Origin: Streptomyces sp. NBC_00414 | GTDB lineage: Bacteria; Actinomycetota; Actinomycetes; Streptomycetales; Streptomycetaceae | NCBI RefSeq assembly: GCF_036038375.1 | Contig: NZ_CP107935.1 | Span: 2,790,001 to 2,854,000 of the forward strand | Direction: 5' to 3' | Length of the DNA: 64,000 nucleotides | Shown here: positions 9,328 to 19,263 of the stretch, piece by piece | Layout: each line of letters starts with the position of its first letter | Position numbering within the stretch: position 1 is the first letter of the stretch | Made by a program: the position numbers and the translations under genes | The notes under the pieces: model-generated | Told to the model about the DNA's origin: nothing | What the model saw: only the letters and a program-made list of their open reading frames with translations | The model's database searches: none

Positions 9328-9882
9328 TCAGTTGCAGGACCCGACCTTGAGGTAGTTGTCGACGACCACGCTGCTTCCGACCTTCATGTAGGAGTACGCC
9401 TGGCCGCAGTAGCCCTTGTTCTGGTAGACGGGCCCTGCGTAGGAGCTGTACGTACCGAAGTCCTCGGTGTCAGGGGTGGCGGTGTAGTTGTCCTTCAGAC
9501 GGACACCCATCGAGTGGGCGGTGCCTGTGTCGTTGAAGAACACGGCACAGATCGGCTTGTCGTAGTAACCGCTGCCTGTCGTGGTGCCGTTGGTCCAGGT
9601 GTAGGTGGTCCCGTAGGTGCCGTAGCGGGCAGCGTTGGTGGAGATGGTGTAGCCGGATCCGCACACGTTGGCGGCGGCTGCGGCGACGGCCGCGTCGGAC
9701 TCGATGATCTTCCTGGTTTCCGCCGACGCCTCTGTGTCGACCTCGATGCCGTTGACGTCCACGACCTCGACGGACGTGTCGGCCTCAAGGCCGGAGCGGT
9801 CGGCCGCCGACGCGGTGGGCACGATCATGGTGACGGCCAGCAGAGCCGCGAAGGCACCACCCATACGTATCGCTAACTGCAT
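9328..9882 (-). CDS. Secreted protein with four conserved cysteines, function unknown
   Basis: ATG 9882 follows GAGGGGGAG on the minus strand. The 184-residue product has a signal peptide (MQLAIRMGG, hydrophobic core, predicted cleavage after TASA). A propeptide-like acidic stretch follows, then a beta-rich C-terminal region rich in Tyr, Thr and Gly with four cysteines (NVCGSGY, PICAVFF, GYCGQAY and the final SCN) able to form two disulfides. I do not recognise the family. A 9-bp inverted repeat lies 66 bases upstream of the start and could be its operator. Confidence 0.65.
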   Translation of the reverse strand: MQLAIRMGGAFAALLAVTMIVPTASAADRSGLEADTSVEVVDVNGIEVDTEASAETRKIIESDAAVAAAAANVCGSGYTISTNAARYGTYGTTYTWTNGTTTGSGYYDKPICAVFFNDTGTAHSMGVRLKDNYTATPDTEDFGTYSSYAGPVYQNKGYCGQAYSYMKVGSSVVVDNYLKVGSCN

Positions 9883-9947
9883 TTTCTCCCCCTCGTGGTG
9901 ACAGTCAGGTGACTGGAGCGCACAGAAGGTATCGCAGTGAACGTACA

Positions 9948-9971
9948 AACGATCGATATTTGTCGATCGTT
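9948..9971. promoter_or_regulatory. Perfect 9-bp inverted repeat, putative operator
   Basis: AACGATCGA at 9948-9956 and TCGATCGTT at 9963-9971 flank a 6-base AT-rich spacer. The repeat lies upstream of the secreted-protein gene starting at 9882, in the position expected for a TetR-like or similar repressor site. No regulator gene is adjacent. Confidence 0.5.
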
Positions 9972-10345
9972 CTGTCCGTTAGGTACATGTATCTGCGCAC
10001 TGCGGGGGCAAGCGTTTTCTGCCATCTTCGCCCTTCGTCCGACGGGGCCGAGGAGCATTCCGAGTCCCGCACACGGGTCCGAAACGGCGGACTCCTGGGC
10101 ACCTCCGCGCTGTCGGCGACCGAGACGGAGCCGGTGCGGCGCTGGCGATATCCGGCCGTACGAAAGTCACCGGCCGACACTCTTACGCCACGGACAGTCG
10201 CTCACGCGGGGCGCGCCGGGACAGGAAAAGGTTTGTCATGCTCCTGCCTTTTATGCATGTGCAAGGTGGGAGCCTTCGGCGGTCAGGGCATCGCCGAGGC
10301 GCAGGATCGGCGTGTGGTCGGCCCGGCCAGAGGGAGGGGACGTCC
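9972..10345. other. Intergenic stretch without a supported gene
   Basis: Between the inverted repeat and the small plus-strand gene at 10346 I see no frame with Streptomyces codon bias. It has moderate GC and a weak AGGAAAAGG before ATG 10238, which would extend the next frame by 36 codons, but third-position GC is poor there. Confidence 0.4.
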
Positions 10346-10648
10346 ATGCCGGTCCTGCAGGACCACGCGCCCGCCCGTCGTGGTGTCCAGGATCAGTGCG
10401 AGCGGCGGGGCGGGGAGTTCGAGTCGCTCTCGCACGACGTCGTCCCCGACACCGCAGGCGACCCGGTCGTCGCCGCTACGGCGGTGGAGCTCTTCCGGGG
10501 CCGCCACGGTGTCTTCCGTCGCGGTATCCGGCCTCCCAGCCATCCCGCCGCCACCCGCGCCGCCATCCACGCGACCGTCCTGGAGGAACGACTGTTGACG
10601 CGGGTCCACCCACTTGCGAGCGACGACACTTCCCCGCTCGACCTCTGA
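10346..10648 (+). CDS. Small hypothetical protein (100 residues)
   Basis: ATG 10346 follows GAGGGAGGGGA by 5 bases. Codons show a clear preference for G or C in third position throughout, unlike the sequence just upstream. The product is soluble and contains no motif I recognise; a mid-section reads HDVVPDTAGDPVVAATAVELF. A small hairpin at 10659-10676 follows the stop. It may be a genuine lineage-specific gene. The in-frame start at 10238 is less likely on codon bias. Confidence 0.4.
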   Translation: MPVLQDHAPARRGVQDQCERRGGEFESLSHDVVPDTAGDPVVAATAVELFRGRHGVFRRGIRPPSHPAATRAAIHATVLEERLLTRVHPLASDDTSPLDL

Positions 10649-10658
10649 CGAGGTGACA

Positions 10659-10676
10659 CCCCCGCATCCGCGGGGC
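10659..10676 (+). terminator. Short GC-rich hairpin, possible terminator
   Basis: CCCCGC (10660-10665) pairs with GCGGGG (10670-10675) across a 4-base loop, 11 bases after the stop codon at 10648. The stem is short and no T run follows. Confidence 0.3.
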
Positions 10677-10828
10677 CTTCCGACACACCGCTCTCTCACT
10701 GACCGTGATCGCGTCTCGCCCGAGTGCGCCACAGAGCGTGACGGCAGCCCGCGGCGGGTCGTTGGGACCGTGGCCGGACCGCCTCCGGTTCCGGTTCCGC
10801 TCCCGCCCGGCCCTTGGACCACTCCCCC

Positions 10829-12628
10829 ATGTCCGTACAGCCGCTCTCCCCGCCGGCCCCCGCACCCGCCCCACCCGCGCCCGACCGTGTCCCCGAAGCG
10901 CGCCGGGCGCCCGCGTACCGGCCGCTCCGGCCGTGTCTTCCGGGAGCGTGGCGAATGCCCGCGCTCGTGGTCCTCGCCGCTCTTCCGCTGTACGGGGTGT
11001 GGGCCGCCCTTCTCGCGACGGGCGGCGGTGATCTCGCGGCCCAGTACGCCTGGGCGGGCTTCGTCGCACGCAACCCCGACACCGCGTACGGGCTCTTCTG
11101 GTACGGCGGCGCGCACACCGCCAACTACAGCGTGCTGTCACCTCCGTTGATGGCGGTGCTGGGTGTGCGCACCGTCTCCGTCCTCGCCGGGGTGGCCGCC
11201 ACCTGGCTGCTGGGCGCGCTGCTGGAGCGGACCGTGGCCGGGGCGGCGCTGTGGCCCGCGCTGCTCGGCGCGTTCGGGCTGTGGGCCAACGTCGCCTCGG
11301 GACGCACCACGTTCGCCCTCGGGCTGGCCTTCGGGCTCGGGGGCCTGCTGGCCGTCGCGGGCCGTCCGGAGCGGCCGGGCCGGCTGGCCGTGGGCGCCCT
11401 GGGCGCGCTGCTCGCCACCCTGGCCAGCCCGGTGGCCGGGCTGTTCCTGCTGGTGGCCGGCGCCGGGTGGCTGCCCGCCCGGCGGTACGCCACCTGCCTC
11501 GCCCTGTCCGTGCCGCCCGTCGCCGTCGCCGCGCTGACGGCCCTGCTGTTCCCCTTCAAGGGCGAGCAGCCCATGACGGCGGGCCGCGTACTGATGCCCG
11601 TACTCCTGTCGGCCGCCGTGGTGTGGGCGGCTCCCCGCGCGTGGCGGGCGGTGCGGGCCGGGGCGGTCGTCTACGCCGTCGGCGTGGTGCTGACCTGCCT
11701 CGTCCCCTCACCGATCGGCACCAACGTGGAGCGGCTCGCGGCGCTCTTCGCGCCCGCGGTGCTGCTCGCGTGCCTGGTGCGCGCCGCCGGGTCCGGGGGT
11801 GCTCGGGCCGTCGGCTCGCCGGCCGGCGTGCGGGACGTCGTGCGCCGGGCGGGACCGCTCGGCCTCACCCTCGTGCTCGTCGTGTCGGTCGCCTGGACCG
11901 GCATGTCGACCGTCAACGACCTGCGGGTCGCCACGTCCGTACCGGCCTGGGCCACCCACACCCACGGCGTGCTCAAGGAACTCGACCGGCTCGGCGCGCT
12001 CCGCGACCGGGTCGAGGTGGTGCCCGCCCGCAACCACCGGGAGGCCGCCCTCTTCGCCCCGCACGCGCAGTTGATACGGGGCTGGAACCGGCAGTTGGAC
12101 GTCGAGCGGGGGCGGCTCTTCTACGAGGGCGCTCTCGACGCGCCTCGCTATCACGCCTGGCTTCGACACTGGGCCGTCGGCCACGTGGTCGTGCCGGACG
12201 GGAGGCCCGACGGTCCCGCCGAGCACGAGGCTGCCCTGGTCGCCGCCGGACAGGACTGGCTCAAGCCCGTCTGGCAGGACTCCCATTGGAGGATCTACCG
12301 CGTCCGGGACGCCGAACCGCTCGTCTCGGCTCCGGCCGACGTGGTGCGGGCGGGCGAGGCGGCCGTGGTCCTGAGAGTGCCGCGCGCCGGGACGGTGACC
12401 GTACGGGTGCGGTACTCGCCCTGGCTGCGGGCCGACGGCGCCTGCGTACAGCCGGACGGGCCCTGGACACGGCTGACCGTGCGGCGGGCGGGCGTCTACC
12501 GGCTGGACTCCAGCTATGCGGCCGGGCGCTCCGGTGAACGGGGATGCGCGCCGGGGCGGGACGGGGAACGGCGAGGCGGGGACCAGCGGGACGGGGAGCG
12601 GCGGGACGAGGAGCGGCGAAGCGGCTGA
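10829..12628 (+). CDS. Polytopic integral membrane protein with extracytoplasmic C-terminal domain
   Basis: The product has 599 residues from ATG 10829; TTG 10814 would add five residues and neither has a strong ribosome site. About ten transmembrane segments occupy residues 45-350 (LVVLAALPLYGVWAALL is the first). A non-membrane region of about 200 residues follows, with beta-type sequence (AAVVLRVPRAGTVTVRVRYS). The layout resembles multi-pass polyprenyl-linked sugar transferases, but I see no diagnostic acidic loop, so I leave the function open. The last 30 residues are a low-complexity tail of GDGERR-type repeats built from a GGGGA-rich tandem sequence. The gene is followed by the convergent DUF6299 gene. 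Confidence 0.7.
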   Translation: MSVQPLSPPAPAPAPPAPDRVPEARRAPAYRPLRPCLPGAWRMPALVVLAALPLYGVWAALLATGGGDLAAQYAWAGFVARNPDTAYGLFWYGGAHTANYSVLSPPLMAVLGVRTVSVLAGVAATWLLGALLERTVAGAALWPALLGAFGLWANVASGRTTFALGLAFGLGGLLAVAGRPERPGRLAVGALGALLATLASPVAGLFLLVAGAGWLPARRYATCLALSVPPVAVAALTALLFPFKGEQPMTAGRVLMPVLLSAAVVWAAPRAWRAVRAGAVVYAVGVVLTCLVPSPIGTNVERLAALFAPAVLLACLVRAAGSGGARAVGSPAGVRDVVRRAGPLGLTLVLVVSVAWTGMSTVNDLRVATSVPAWATHTHGVLKELDRLGALRDRVEVVPARNHREAALFAPHAQLIRGWNRQLDVERGRLFYEGALDAPRYHAWLRHWAVGHVVVPDGRPDGPAEHEAALVAAGQDWLKPVWQDSHWRIYRVRDAEPLVSAPADVVRAGEAAVVLRVPRAGTVTVRVRYSPWLRADGACVQPDGPWTRLTVRRAGVYRLDSSYAAGRSGERGCAPGRDGERRGGDQRDGERRDEERRSG

Positions 12629-12694
12629 CCCGGCCCGGCCCCCGGGCCCTTCGGGCTCGGCAGCCGGGCTGTCGTCAACCGCCGTCAACTGCCG

Positions 12695-13885
<1,191 letters not shown>

Positions 13886-14058
13886 TCATGAAGTCGATAC
13901 GCTCCTGATGCGGCCCCACCACGACCAGGGGCCCGAGTTCTTCTTCCGGCACGACGCCCGAAGGCGTCAACCCGGTGCGTACGCACGGCCGTTCCGTGCG
14001 AATGGAAAGTGATCCCCTGCCCCCGGACGGCGATCTCGCGTGACGGTGACGATCTAGA

Positions 14059-14913
14059 GTGATCAACGTGTCCGAGCAACACGCCCCCCGGTCCCTCATC
14101 GTCACCTTCTACGGCGCGTACGGCCGCTTCGCCCCCGGTCCCGTACCCGTCGCCGAGCTGATCCGGCTTCTCGCCGCGGCCGGCGTGGACGCGCCCTCCG
14201 TGCGTTCGTCGGTGTCCAGACTCAAACGCCGGGGGCTTCTCCTGCCGGCCCGTACCGAGGCAGGCGCGGCCGGGTACGTCCTGTCGCCGGACGCGCGACA
14301 GCTCCTCGACGACGGCGACCGCCGGATCTACGCCGCCTCGCAGCCCGAGGACGGCACCTGGGTGCTCGCCGTGTTCTCCGTGCCGGAGTCCGAGCGGCAG
14401 AAACGTCACGTACTGCGCTCACGCCTGGCCGGGCTCGGTTTCGGGACAGCCGCCCCCGGAGTGTGGATCGCCCCGGCCCGCCTCTACGAGGAGACCCGTC
14501 ACACGCTGGAACGGCTCCGGCTGGACTCGTACGTGGAACTGTTCCGCGGTGAGCACCTGGGGTACGCGCCGACCGCCGAGGCGGTCGCGCGCTGGTGGGA
14601 CCTCGCCGAGATCGCCAAGCAGCACGAGGCGTTCCTCGACCGGCACGCGCGCGTGCTGCACGACTGGGAGGCCCGGGACGACACCCCGCCGCAAGAGGCG
14701 TACCGCGACTATCTGCTCGCCCTCGACTCCTGGCGCCATCTCCCGTACACCGACCCGGGACTGCCCTCCTCGCTGCTGCCCCAGGACTGGCCCGGAGCCC
14801 GTTCCGCCGCCGTCTTCCGGGCCCTGCACGAGCGGCTGCGGGACGCCGGAGCGGCCTTCGCGGGCGTGCCCCAGGGTCTCCCCGAACCCGAACCCGAACC
14901 CGAACCCATGTGA
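14059..14913 (+). CDS. PaaX family transcriptional regulator
   Basis: The 284-residue protein has an N-terminal winged helix (RSLIVTFYGAYGR and VRSSVSRLKRRGLL), a central PaaX domain (WVLAVFSVPESERQKRHVLRSR) and a PaaX C-terminal domain. PaaX of E. coli represses phenylacetate degradation, but no paa genes are present here, so its ligand is open. Start choice: GTG 14059 or GTG 14068. A TAGAGT -10-like element at 14055-14060 would place transcription start at about 14067, which favours a leaderless mRNA from 14068. The C-terminus is a (Pro-Glu)n tail encoded by a GAACCC hexamer repeat. It is followed by an inverted repeat and then the sulfation operon. Confidence 0.85.
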   Translation: MINVSEQHAPRSLIVTFYGAYGRFAPGPVPVAELIRLLAAAGVDAPSVRSSVSRLKRRGLLLPARTEAGAAGYVLSPDARQLLDDGDRRIYAASQPEDGTWVLAVFSVPESERQKRHVLRSRLAGLGFGTAAPGVWIAPARLYEETRHTLERLRLDSYVELFRGEHLGYAPTAEAVARWWDLAEIAKQHEAFLDRHARVLHDWEARDDTPPQEAYRDYLLALDSWRHLPYTDPGLPSSLLPQDWPGARSAAVFRALHERLRDAGAAFAGVPQGLPEPEPEPEPM

Positions 14914-14955
14914 CCTGAGCCACATTTCGAGTCGCTAAGGGAACGCTCAGGTCAC
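14910..14955. promoter_or_regulatory. 11-bp inverted repeat ahead of the sulfation operon
   Basis: GTGACCTGAGC at 14910-14920 pairs perfectly with GCTCAGGTCAC at 14945-14955 across a 24-base spacer. The left arm overlaps the stop codon of the PaaX gene. It may terminate that gene or be an operator; a TAGCGT -10-like element follows at 14983-14988, just before the sulfotransferase start. Confidence 0.5.
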
Positions 14956-14996
14956 TCAATCCCTCTTCTCATGTTCCTTACCTAGCGTCGGGGCCC

Positions 14997-15914
14997 ATGA
15001 GTCTGATGGGCAATCTGAACCGGGCGCTCTCCGCCACCACCGGCCTTCAGGTGCGCCGGGCCGCTCCCGCCGCGCCGCCACAGCCGAAGAAGGGCGGGGT
15101 GAAACCCGGGAAGCGGCCCACGCCGGTGTACCGATGTCCGGCGCCCGGGGATCTCGCCACGGACCGGTTGCTGCGGCGGCCGGTCTTCATCATGTCGCCC
15201 GTCCGCTCCGGTTCGACGCTGCTGCGGATGCTCCTGAACGCGCACTCGCAGCTGCACTCCCCGCACGAGCTGCACATCCGCCGCCTGGAGGTCGACTTCG
15301 GCAGCAGACTGTCGCAGCGCGCCATGAGCGCCCTCGACCTGGAGCGCGGCGACCTGGAGCATCTGCTCTGGGACCGGGTCATGCACCGGGAACTGGTCCG
15401 GTCGGGCAAGGACGTCCTCGTCGAGAAGACGCCCAGCAACGCGTTCGTCCACCGGCGCATCCGGGACTGCTGGCCCGACGCCCGCTTCGTCTTCCTGCTC
15501 CGGCACCCGGTGTCCATCGCCCGGTCCTGGCACGAGGGCGACCCCGGCAAGCGGACCTTCGACGAGGCCGCGGCCGACGCACTGCGCTACATGAAAGCCG
15601 TCGACAGCGCCCGGAACGCGACCACCGGCGGCCACACCGACGACCCTGCCGGCCACTGCACCCTGCGCTACGAGGACCTCACCGCCGACGCCGAGAAGGA
15701 GTTGCGCGGCCTCTGCGCCTTCCTCGGCATCGGCTTCGAGCCGTCGATGCTCGACTACGGCCGCCGCGACGACACCCAGGTGGTGAAGGGCCTCGGCGAC
15801 TGGCGGGACAAGATCCGCAGCGGGCAGGTGCAGAGCGGGCGCGCGCTGCCCGCCGAGGACGAGATCCCGGAGCTGCTGCGCCCCATGTGCAAGGCCTGGG
15901 GATACAGCTCGTGA
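14997..15914 (+). CDS. PAPS-dependent sulfotransferase family protein
   Basis: The 305-residue cytoplasmic enzyme carries the 5'-phosphosulfate loop FIMSPVRSGSTLLRMLL (PVRSGSTLL at residues 68-76) and a 3'-phosphate-binding strand FLLRHPVSIARSW near 165-177, both typical of the sulfotransferase family PF13469. It should move sulfate from PAPS to an hydroxyl or amine acceptor. It is the first gene of a six-gene unit whose last three genes make PAPS. The next gene overlaps by GTGA. There is no clear ribosome site before ATG 14997; a TAGCGT -10-like box ends 8 bases upstream, so the transcript may be nearly leaderless. Confidence 0.85.
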   Translation: MSLMGNLNRALSATTGLQVRRAAPAAPPQPKKGGVKPGKRPTPVYRCPAPGDLATDRLLRRPVFIMSPVRSGSTLLRMLLNAHSQLHSPHELHIRRLEVDFGSRLSQRAMSALDLERGDLEHLLWDRVMHRELVRSGKDVLVEKTPSNAFVHRRIRDCWPDARFVFLLRHPVSIARSWHEGDPGKRTFDEAAADALRYMKAVDSARNATTGGHTDDPAGHCTLRYEDLTADAEKELRGLCAFLGIGFEPSMLDYGRRDDTQVVKGLGDWRDKIRSGQVQSGRALPAEDEIPELLRPMCKAWGYSS

Positions 15915-16357
15915 ACCGGCACGAGCGCCCGACCCGGCACGAGCACGTGAAACCGCACGCCGAGATCGCGGAGGTATGGCCGCGCGACGGACACGTCCGG
16001 CTCGTCGGACACATCCACGGCCGTCCCGCCGAGGGCGACTGGCGGCTGCAGCTCACCCGTCGCGGCCGTCCCGGGCGGCCCCTCGACTACCCCGCCCGGG
16101 TGAAGGGCGACCGCTTCGAGGGCGAGCTGCCCATCGCCGACCTGGTGCCGTCCGACCCCGCCGAGACCGACGAGTGGGACATCCATCTCACCGACGGCGA
16201 GGCGCGGTTGAGGGCAGGACGGCAACTCGACGACATCCACGGCAAGAAGAAGATCATGGTTTTCCCCGAGCAGCGCGTACGCGGCCTGCGCGTGCGTCCG
16301 TACTACACGGTGAAGGACAACCTTTCACTGGAGTGCCGTACGGGAGCCGCCATATGA
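15911..16357 (+). CDS. Unknown protein of the sulfation operon
   Basis: GTG 15911 overlaps the sulfotransferase stop by 4 bases, so translation is coupled. The 148-residue product is predicted to be beta-rich (VRLVGHIHGRPAEGDWRLQL, then WDIHLTDGEARLRAG), resembling a small beta-sandwich such as the carbohydrate-binding or accessory domains found beside glycosyltransferases. It ends with RVRPYYTVKDNLSLECR. There is no signal peptide or membrane segment. I do not recognise the family. Its fixed position between sulfotransferase and glycosyltransferase suggests it acts on the same glycan. Confidence 0.75.
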   Translation: MNRHERPTRHEHVKPHAEIAEVWPRDGHVRLVGHIHGRPAEGDWRLQLTRRGRPGRPLDYPARVKGDRFEGELPIADLVPSDPAETDEWDIHLTDGEARLRAGRQLDDIHGKKKIMVFPEQRVRGLRVRPYYTVKDNLSLECRTGAAI

Positions 16358-17733
16358 CGGGACATCAGGGCACCACCCGGCGTCCGGGCACGCCCCGGCG
16401 GCCGAAGGTCCGCTATCTGCTGCTGCACGCCTACGGCCGCGGCGGCACCATCCGCACGGTGATGAACCAGGCCAACTCCCTTGTCCAGGCGGGCTGGGAG
16501 GTCGAGCTGGTGAGCGCGCTGCGCCGCCGGGACGACCTCCAGTTCCCGCTCGACCCGCGCGTGAGTGTCACCACGGTCGTCGACCTTCGCGAGAGCGCCC
16601 GCACTCCCGGCCGGGGTGCGGCCGGCCGCTGGCGGGACTGGCGCCGCGGGCGGCTGACCGAGCGGCCCGCACGGCACATCCCGTCGGGCGAGTTCGGCCA
16701 CCGGTACTTCAACCGGTACGTGGAGCAGCGGCTGATCGCGTATCTCTCCTCGCTGCGTGACGGCATCCTCGTGACCACCCGGCCCGCGCTCAACTTCCTC
16801 TCCGCGGGGCACGCGACGGGCGGCGTGGTGCGGGTGGCGCAGGAGCACATGAACCACGGCACGCACAAACCCGACGTGCGGCGACGCATCCGGGAGACCT
16901 ACTCGCGGTTCGCCGCGGTCGCCGTCCTGACGGAACGGGACCGCGAGGAGTACGAGCAGTTGCTGCCCGGCACCCGGGTGGTCCGCATCCCCAACGCCGT
17001 GCACACCCTCGACCAGGTCCCCTCGGACCACCGGTCGAAGATCGCGGTGGCGGCCGGGCGGCTGTTCCCGCAGAAGGGCTTCGACCTGCTGATCCCCGCG
17101 TGGGCGAGGCTCGTCGAGAGGTACCCCGACTGGCAGTTGAGGATCTACGGCAGCGGCGAGAGGAAGGCCGAGCTGCGTGCGCTGATCGAGGAGCACCACC
17201 TCTACAACCACGTGCTCCTGATGGGCCACACGGACCGGCTCGACGACGAACTCGCCAAGGCCTCCTTCTACGTGCTCAGTTCACGGTTCGAGGGGCTGCC
17301 GATGGTGATGATCGAGGCGATGAGCCACTCGCTGCCGGTGGTGGCCTTCGACTGTCCGACCGGCCCTTCGGACGTGCTCACCCACGGCGTCGACGGCCTG
17401 CTGGTACCGCCCGAGGACCCCGAGGCGCTGGCCGAGTCCATGGCCGAGCTGATGGGCGACCGGGCGCTGCGCGCGGACATGGGCGTCGCGGCCGTACTGA
17501 CGGCGGCCTCGTACGGCCCGGACGCGGTGCACCCGCGCTGGGAGGCCCTCTTCAACGAACTCGGCGAAACCGACGGCCCCGCATCCGGTGGATCCGGTAT
17601 GTCCGCTGCATCTGCCGGGTCCGGTGCACCCGGCGGGCCCGGCGGCGCCGTTGCCCCGGGCGGCTCCCACGACCACGACCTCCCCGAACAACGGCACCCC
17701 ACCTCGGACGCCGCGAAAGGACACCACGCATGA
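16354..17733 (+). CDS. Glycosyltransferase family 4
   Basis: ATG 16354 overlaps the preceding stop by 4 bases. The 459-residue protein has a GT-B fold: an N-terminal Rossmann half with the Gly-rich AYGRGGTIRTVMNQA loop and a C-terminal half with AVAAGRLFPQKGFDLLI, then the donor-binding FEGLPMVMIEAMSHSLPVVA, the usual retaining GT4 signature with its EX7E-type arrangement. It should transfer a nucleotide sugar. The last 50 residues are a Gly/Ser/Ala-rich tail of unknown use. Placed between sulfotransferase and cysC, it probably builds the acceptor that is sulfated. Confidence 0.85.
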   Translation: MTGHQGTTRRPGTPRRPKVRYLLLHAYGRGGTIRTVMNQANSLVQAGWEVELVSALRRRDDLQFPLDPRVSVTTVVDLRESARTPGRGAAGRWRDWRRGRLTERPARHIPSGEFGHRYFNRYVEQRLIAYLSSLRDGILVTTRPALNFLSAGHATGGVVRVAQEHMNHGTHKPDVRRRIRETYSRFAAVAVLTERDREEYEQLLPGTRVVRIPNAVHTLDQVPSDHRSKIAVAAGRLFPQKGFDLLIPAWARLVERYPDWQLRIYGSGERKAELRALIEEHHLYNHVLLMGHTDRLDDELAKASFYVLSSRFEGLPMVMIEAMSHSLPVVAFDCPTGPSDVLTHGVDGLLVPPEDPEALAESMAELMGDRALRADMGVAAVLTAASYGPDAVHPRWEALFNELGETDGPASGGSGMSAASAGSGAPGGPGGAVAPGGSHDHDLPEQRHPTSDAAKGHHA

Positions 17734-18302
17734 CCACCACGGCAAGGGGCCGTCACAAGCCCCCTACCGCTCAGGGAGCCACGGTCTGGCTCACCGGGCT
17801 GCCGAGCGCGGGCAAGACGACGATCGCCCGCTTCCTCGCCGGCCGGCTGCGCGCCGAGGGCCATCGCGTGGAGGTCCTCGACGGTGACGAGATCCGCCGC
17901 TTCCTCTCCGCGGGGCTCGGCTTCTCCCGCGAGGACCGCAACACCAACGTGCAGCGCATCGGCCTGGTCGCCGAGGTGCTGGCCCGCAACGGCGTCCTCG
18001 CCGTCGTCCCCGTCATAGCCCCGTACGCCGACAGCCGCGAGGCGGTCCGCAAACGGCACGAGGCGAGCGGGACGCCCTACATCGAGGTGCATGTCGCCAC
18101 ACCGGTCGAGGTGTGCAGCGAGCGTGACGTGAAGGGCCTGTACGCGCGGCAGGCGGCCGGCCGGCTGACCGGGCTCACGGGGGTCGACGACCCGTACGAG
18201 CCCCCGCTCGACCCGGCGCTCGCGCTGGACACCCGGTCGCGGACGCCCGAGCAGTCGGCCGACTCGGTGCACGCGGTGCTGGCGGCCAGGGGGCTGGTGT
18301 GA
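17730..18302 (+). CDS. cysC: Adenylyl-sulfate (APS) kinase
   Basis: ATG 17730 overlaps the glycosyltransferase stop. The 190-residue protein has the P-loop GLPSAGKTT (residues 23-31), the FSREDRNTNVQRIG motif that binds APS, and VVPVIAPYADSREAVRK, which fits CysC along its whole length. It phosphorylates APS to PAPS in the cytoplasm. In sulfate-assimilating Streptomyces CysC sits with cysH and cysI, but here it sits with a sulfotransferase, so PAPS is likely made for transfer rather than for reduction. Confidence 0.92.
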   Translation: MTTTARGRHKPPTAQGATVWLTGLPSAGKTTIARFLAGRLRAEGHRVEVLDGDEIRRFLSAGLGFSREDRNTNVQRIGLVAEVLARNGVLAVVPVIAPYADSREAVRKRHEASGTPYIEVHVATPVEVCSERDVKGLYARQAAGRLTGLTGVDDPYEPPLDPALALDTRSRTPEQSADSVHAVLAARGLV

Positions 18303-19261
18303 GTCCCTCGACGACACCTACGGCGGCCCCGGCCGGCGCGACGGCCCCGGCAGCCCCGCAGCGCCCGTACGCCTTGAGCCACCTGGACACTCTGGAGTCC
18401 GAGGCGGTGCACATCTTCCGCGAGGTGGCGGGCGAGTTCGAACGGCCGGTGGTCCTCTTCTCCGGCGGCAAGGACTCCATCGTCATGCTCCACCTGGCAC
18501 TGAAGGCCTTCGCGCCCGCCGCGGTGCCGTTCTCACTGCTGCATGTGGACACGGGACACAACTTCCCCGAGGTCCTCGAATACCGCGACCGCACGGTCAA
18601 GAAGCACGGCCTGCGGCTGCACGTGGCCTCCGTACAGGACTACATCGACCGCGGCACGCTCAAGGAGCGCCCGGACGGCACCCGCAATCCGCTGCAGACC
18701 CTGCCGCTGACCGAGAAGATCCAGGCCGAGCGCTTCGACGCGGTCTTCGGCGGCGGACGCCGCGACGAGGAGAAGGCCCGCGCCAAGGAACGCGTCTTCT
18801 CCCTGCGCGACGAGTTCTCCCAGTGGGACCCCCGCCGCCAGCGCCCCGAACTGTGGAACCTCTACAACGGACGCCACGCCGCCGGCGAACACGTCCGCGT
18901 CTTCCCGCTGTCCAACTGGACCGAGCTGGACGTGTGGCAGTACATCGCCCGCGAGGGCATCGAACTGCCCGAGATCTACTTCGCCCACGAACGCGACGTC
19001 TTCCAGCGGGCCGGCATGTGGCTGACCGCGGGCGAATGGGGCGGCCCCAAGGACGGCGAGACCATCGAGAAGCGGCAGATCCGGTACCGCACGGTCGGTG
19101 ACATGTCCTGCACCGGCGCCGTCGACTCGGACGCCGTGACCCTCCACCAGGTCATCACCGAGATCGCCGCCTCCCGGCTCACCGAGCGGGGCGCCACCCG
19201 CGCCGACGACAAGATGTCCGAGGCCGCGATGGAAGACCGCAAGCGCGAGGGGTACTTCTAG
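18299..19261 (+). CDS. cysD: Sulfate adenylyltransferase small subunit
   Basis: GTG 18299 overlaps the cysC stop. The 320-residue product matches CysD throughout: the PP-loop SGGKDS at residues 55-60, the LLHVDTGHNFPEV segment, FGGGRRDEEKARAKER and the C-terminal RYRTVGDMSCTGAV. CysD forms ATP sulfurylase with the GTPase CysN, making APS from ATP and sulfate. The N-terminus carries an Ala/Pro-rich extension of about 20 residues. It is one of six genes transcribed together. Confidence 0.93.
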   Translation: MSPSTTPTAAPAGATAPAAPQRPYALSHLDTLESEAVHIFREVAGEFERPVVLFSGGKDSIVMLHLALKAFAPAAVPFSLLHVDTGHNFPEVLEYRDRTVKKHGLRLHVASVQDYIDRGTLKERPDGTRNPLQTLPLTEKIQAERFDAVFGGGRRDEEKARAKERVFSLRDEFSQWDPRRQRPELWNLYNGRHAAGEHVRVFPLSNWTELDVWQYIAREGIELPEIYFAHERDVFQRAGMWLTAGEWGGPKDGETIEKRQIRYRTVGDMSCTGAVDSDAVTLHQVITEIAASRLTERGATRADDKMSEAAMEDRKREGYF

Positions 19262-19263
19262 CC

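Noticed and set aside
10283..11116. 277-codon minus-strand frame across 10.3-11.1 kb
   Set aside because: Overlaps a membrane protein with clear transmembrane segments and has no motif.
14880..14908. GAACCC hexamer array as a telomere-like or origin iteron repeat
   Set aside because: It is in frame in the PaaX C-terminus as Pro-Glu repeats and only about five copies long.
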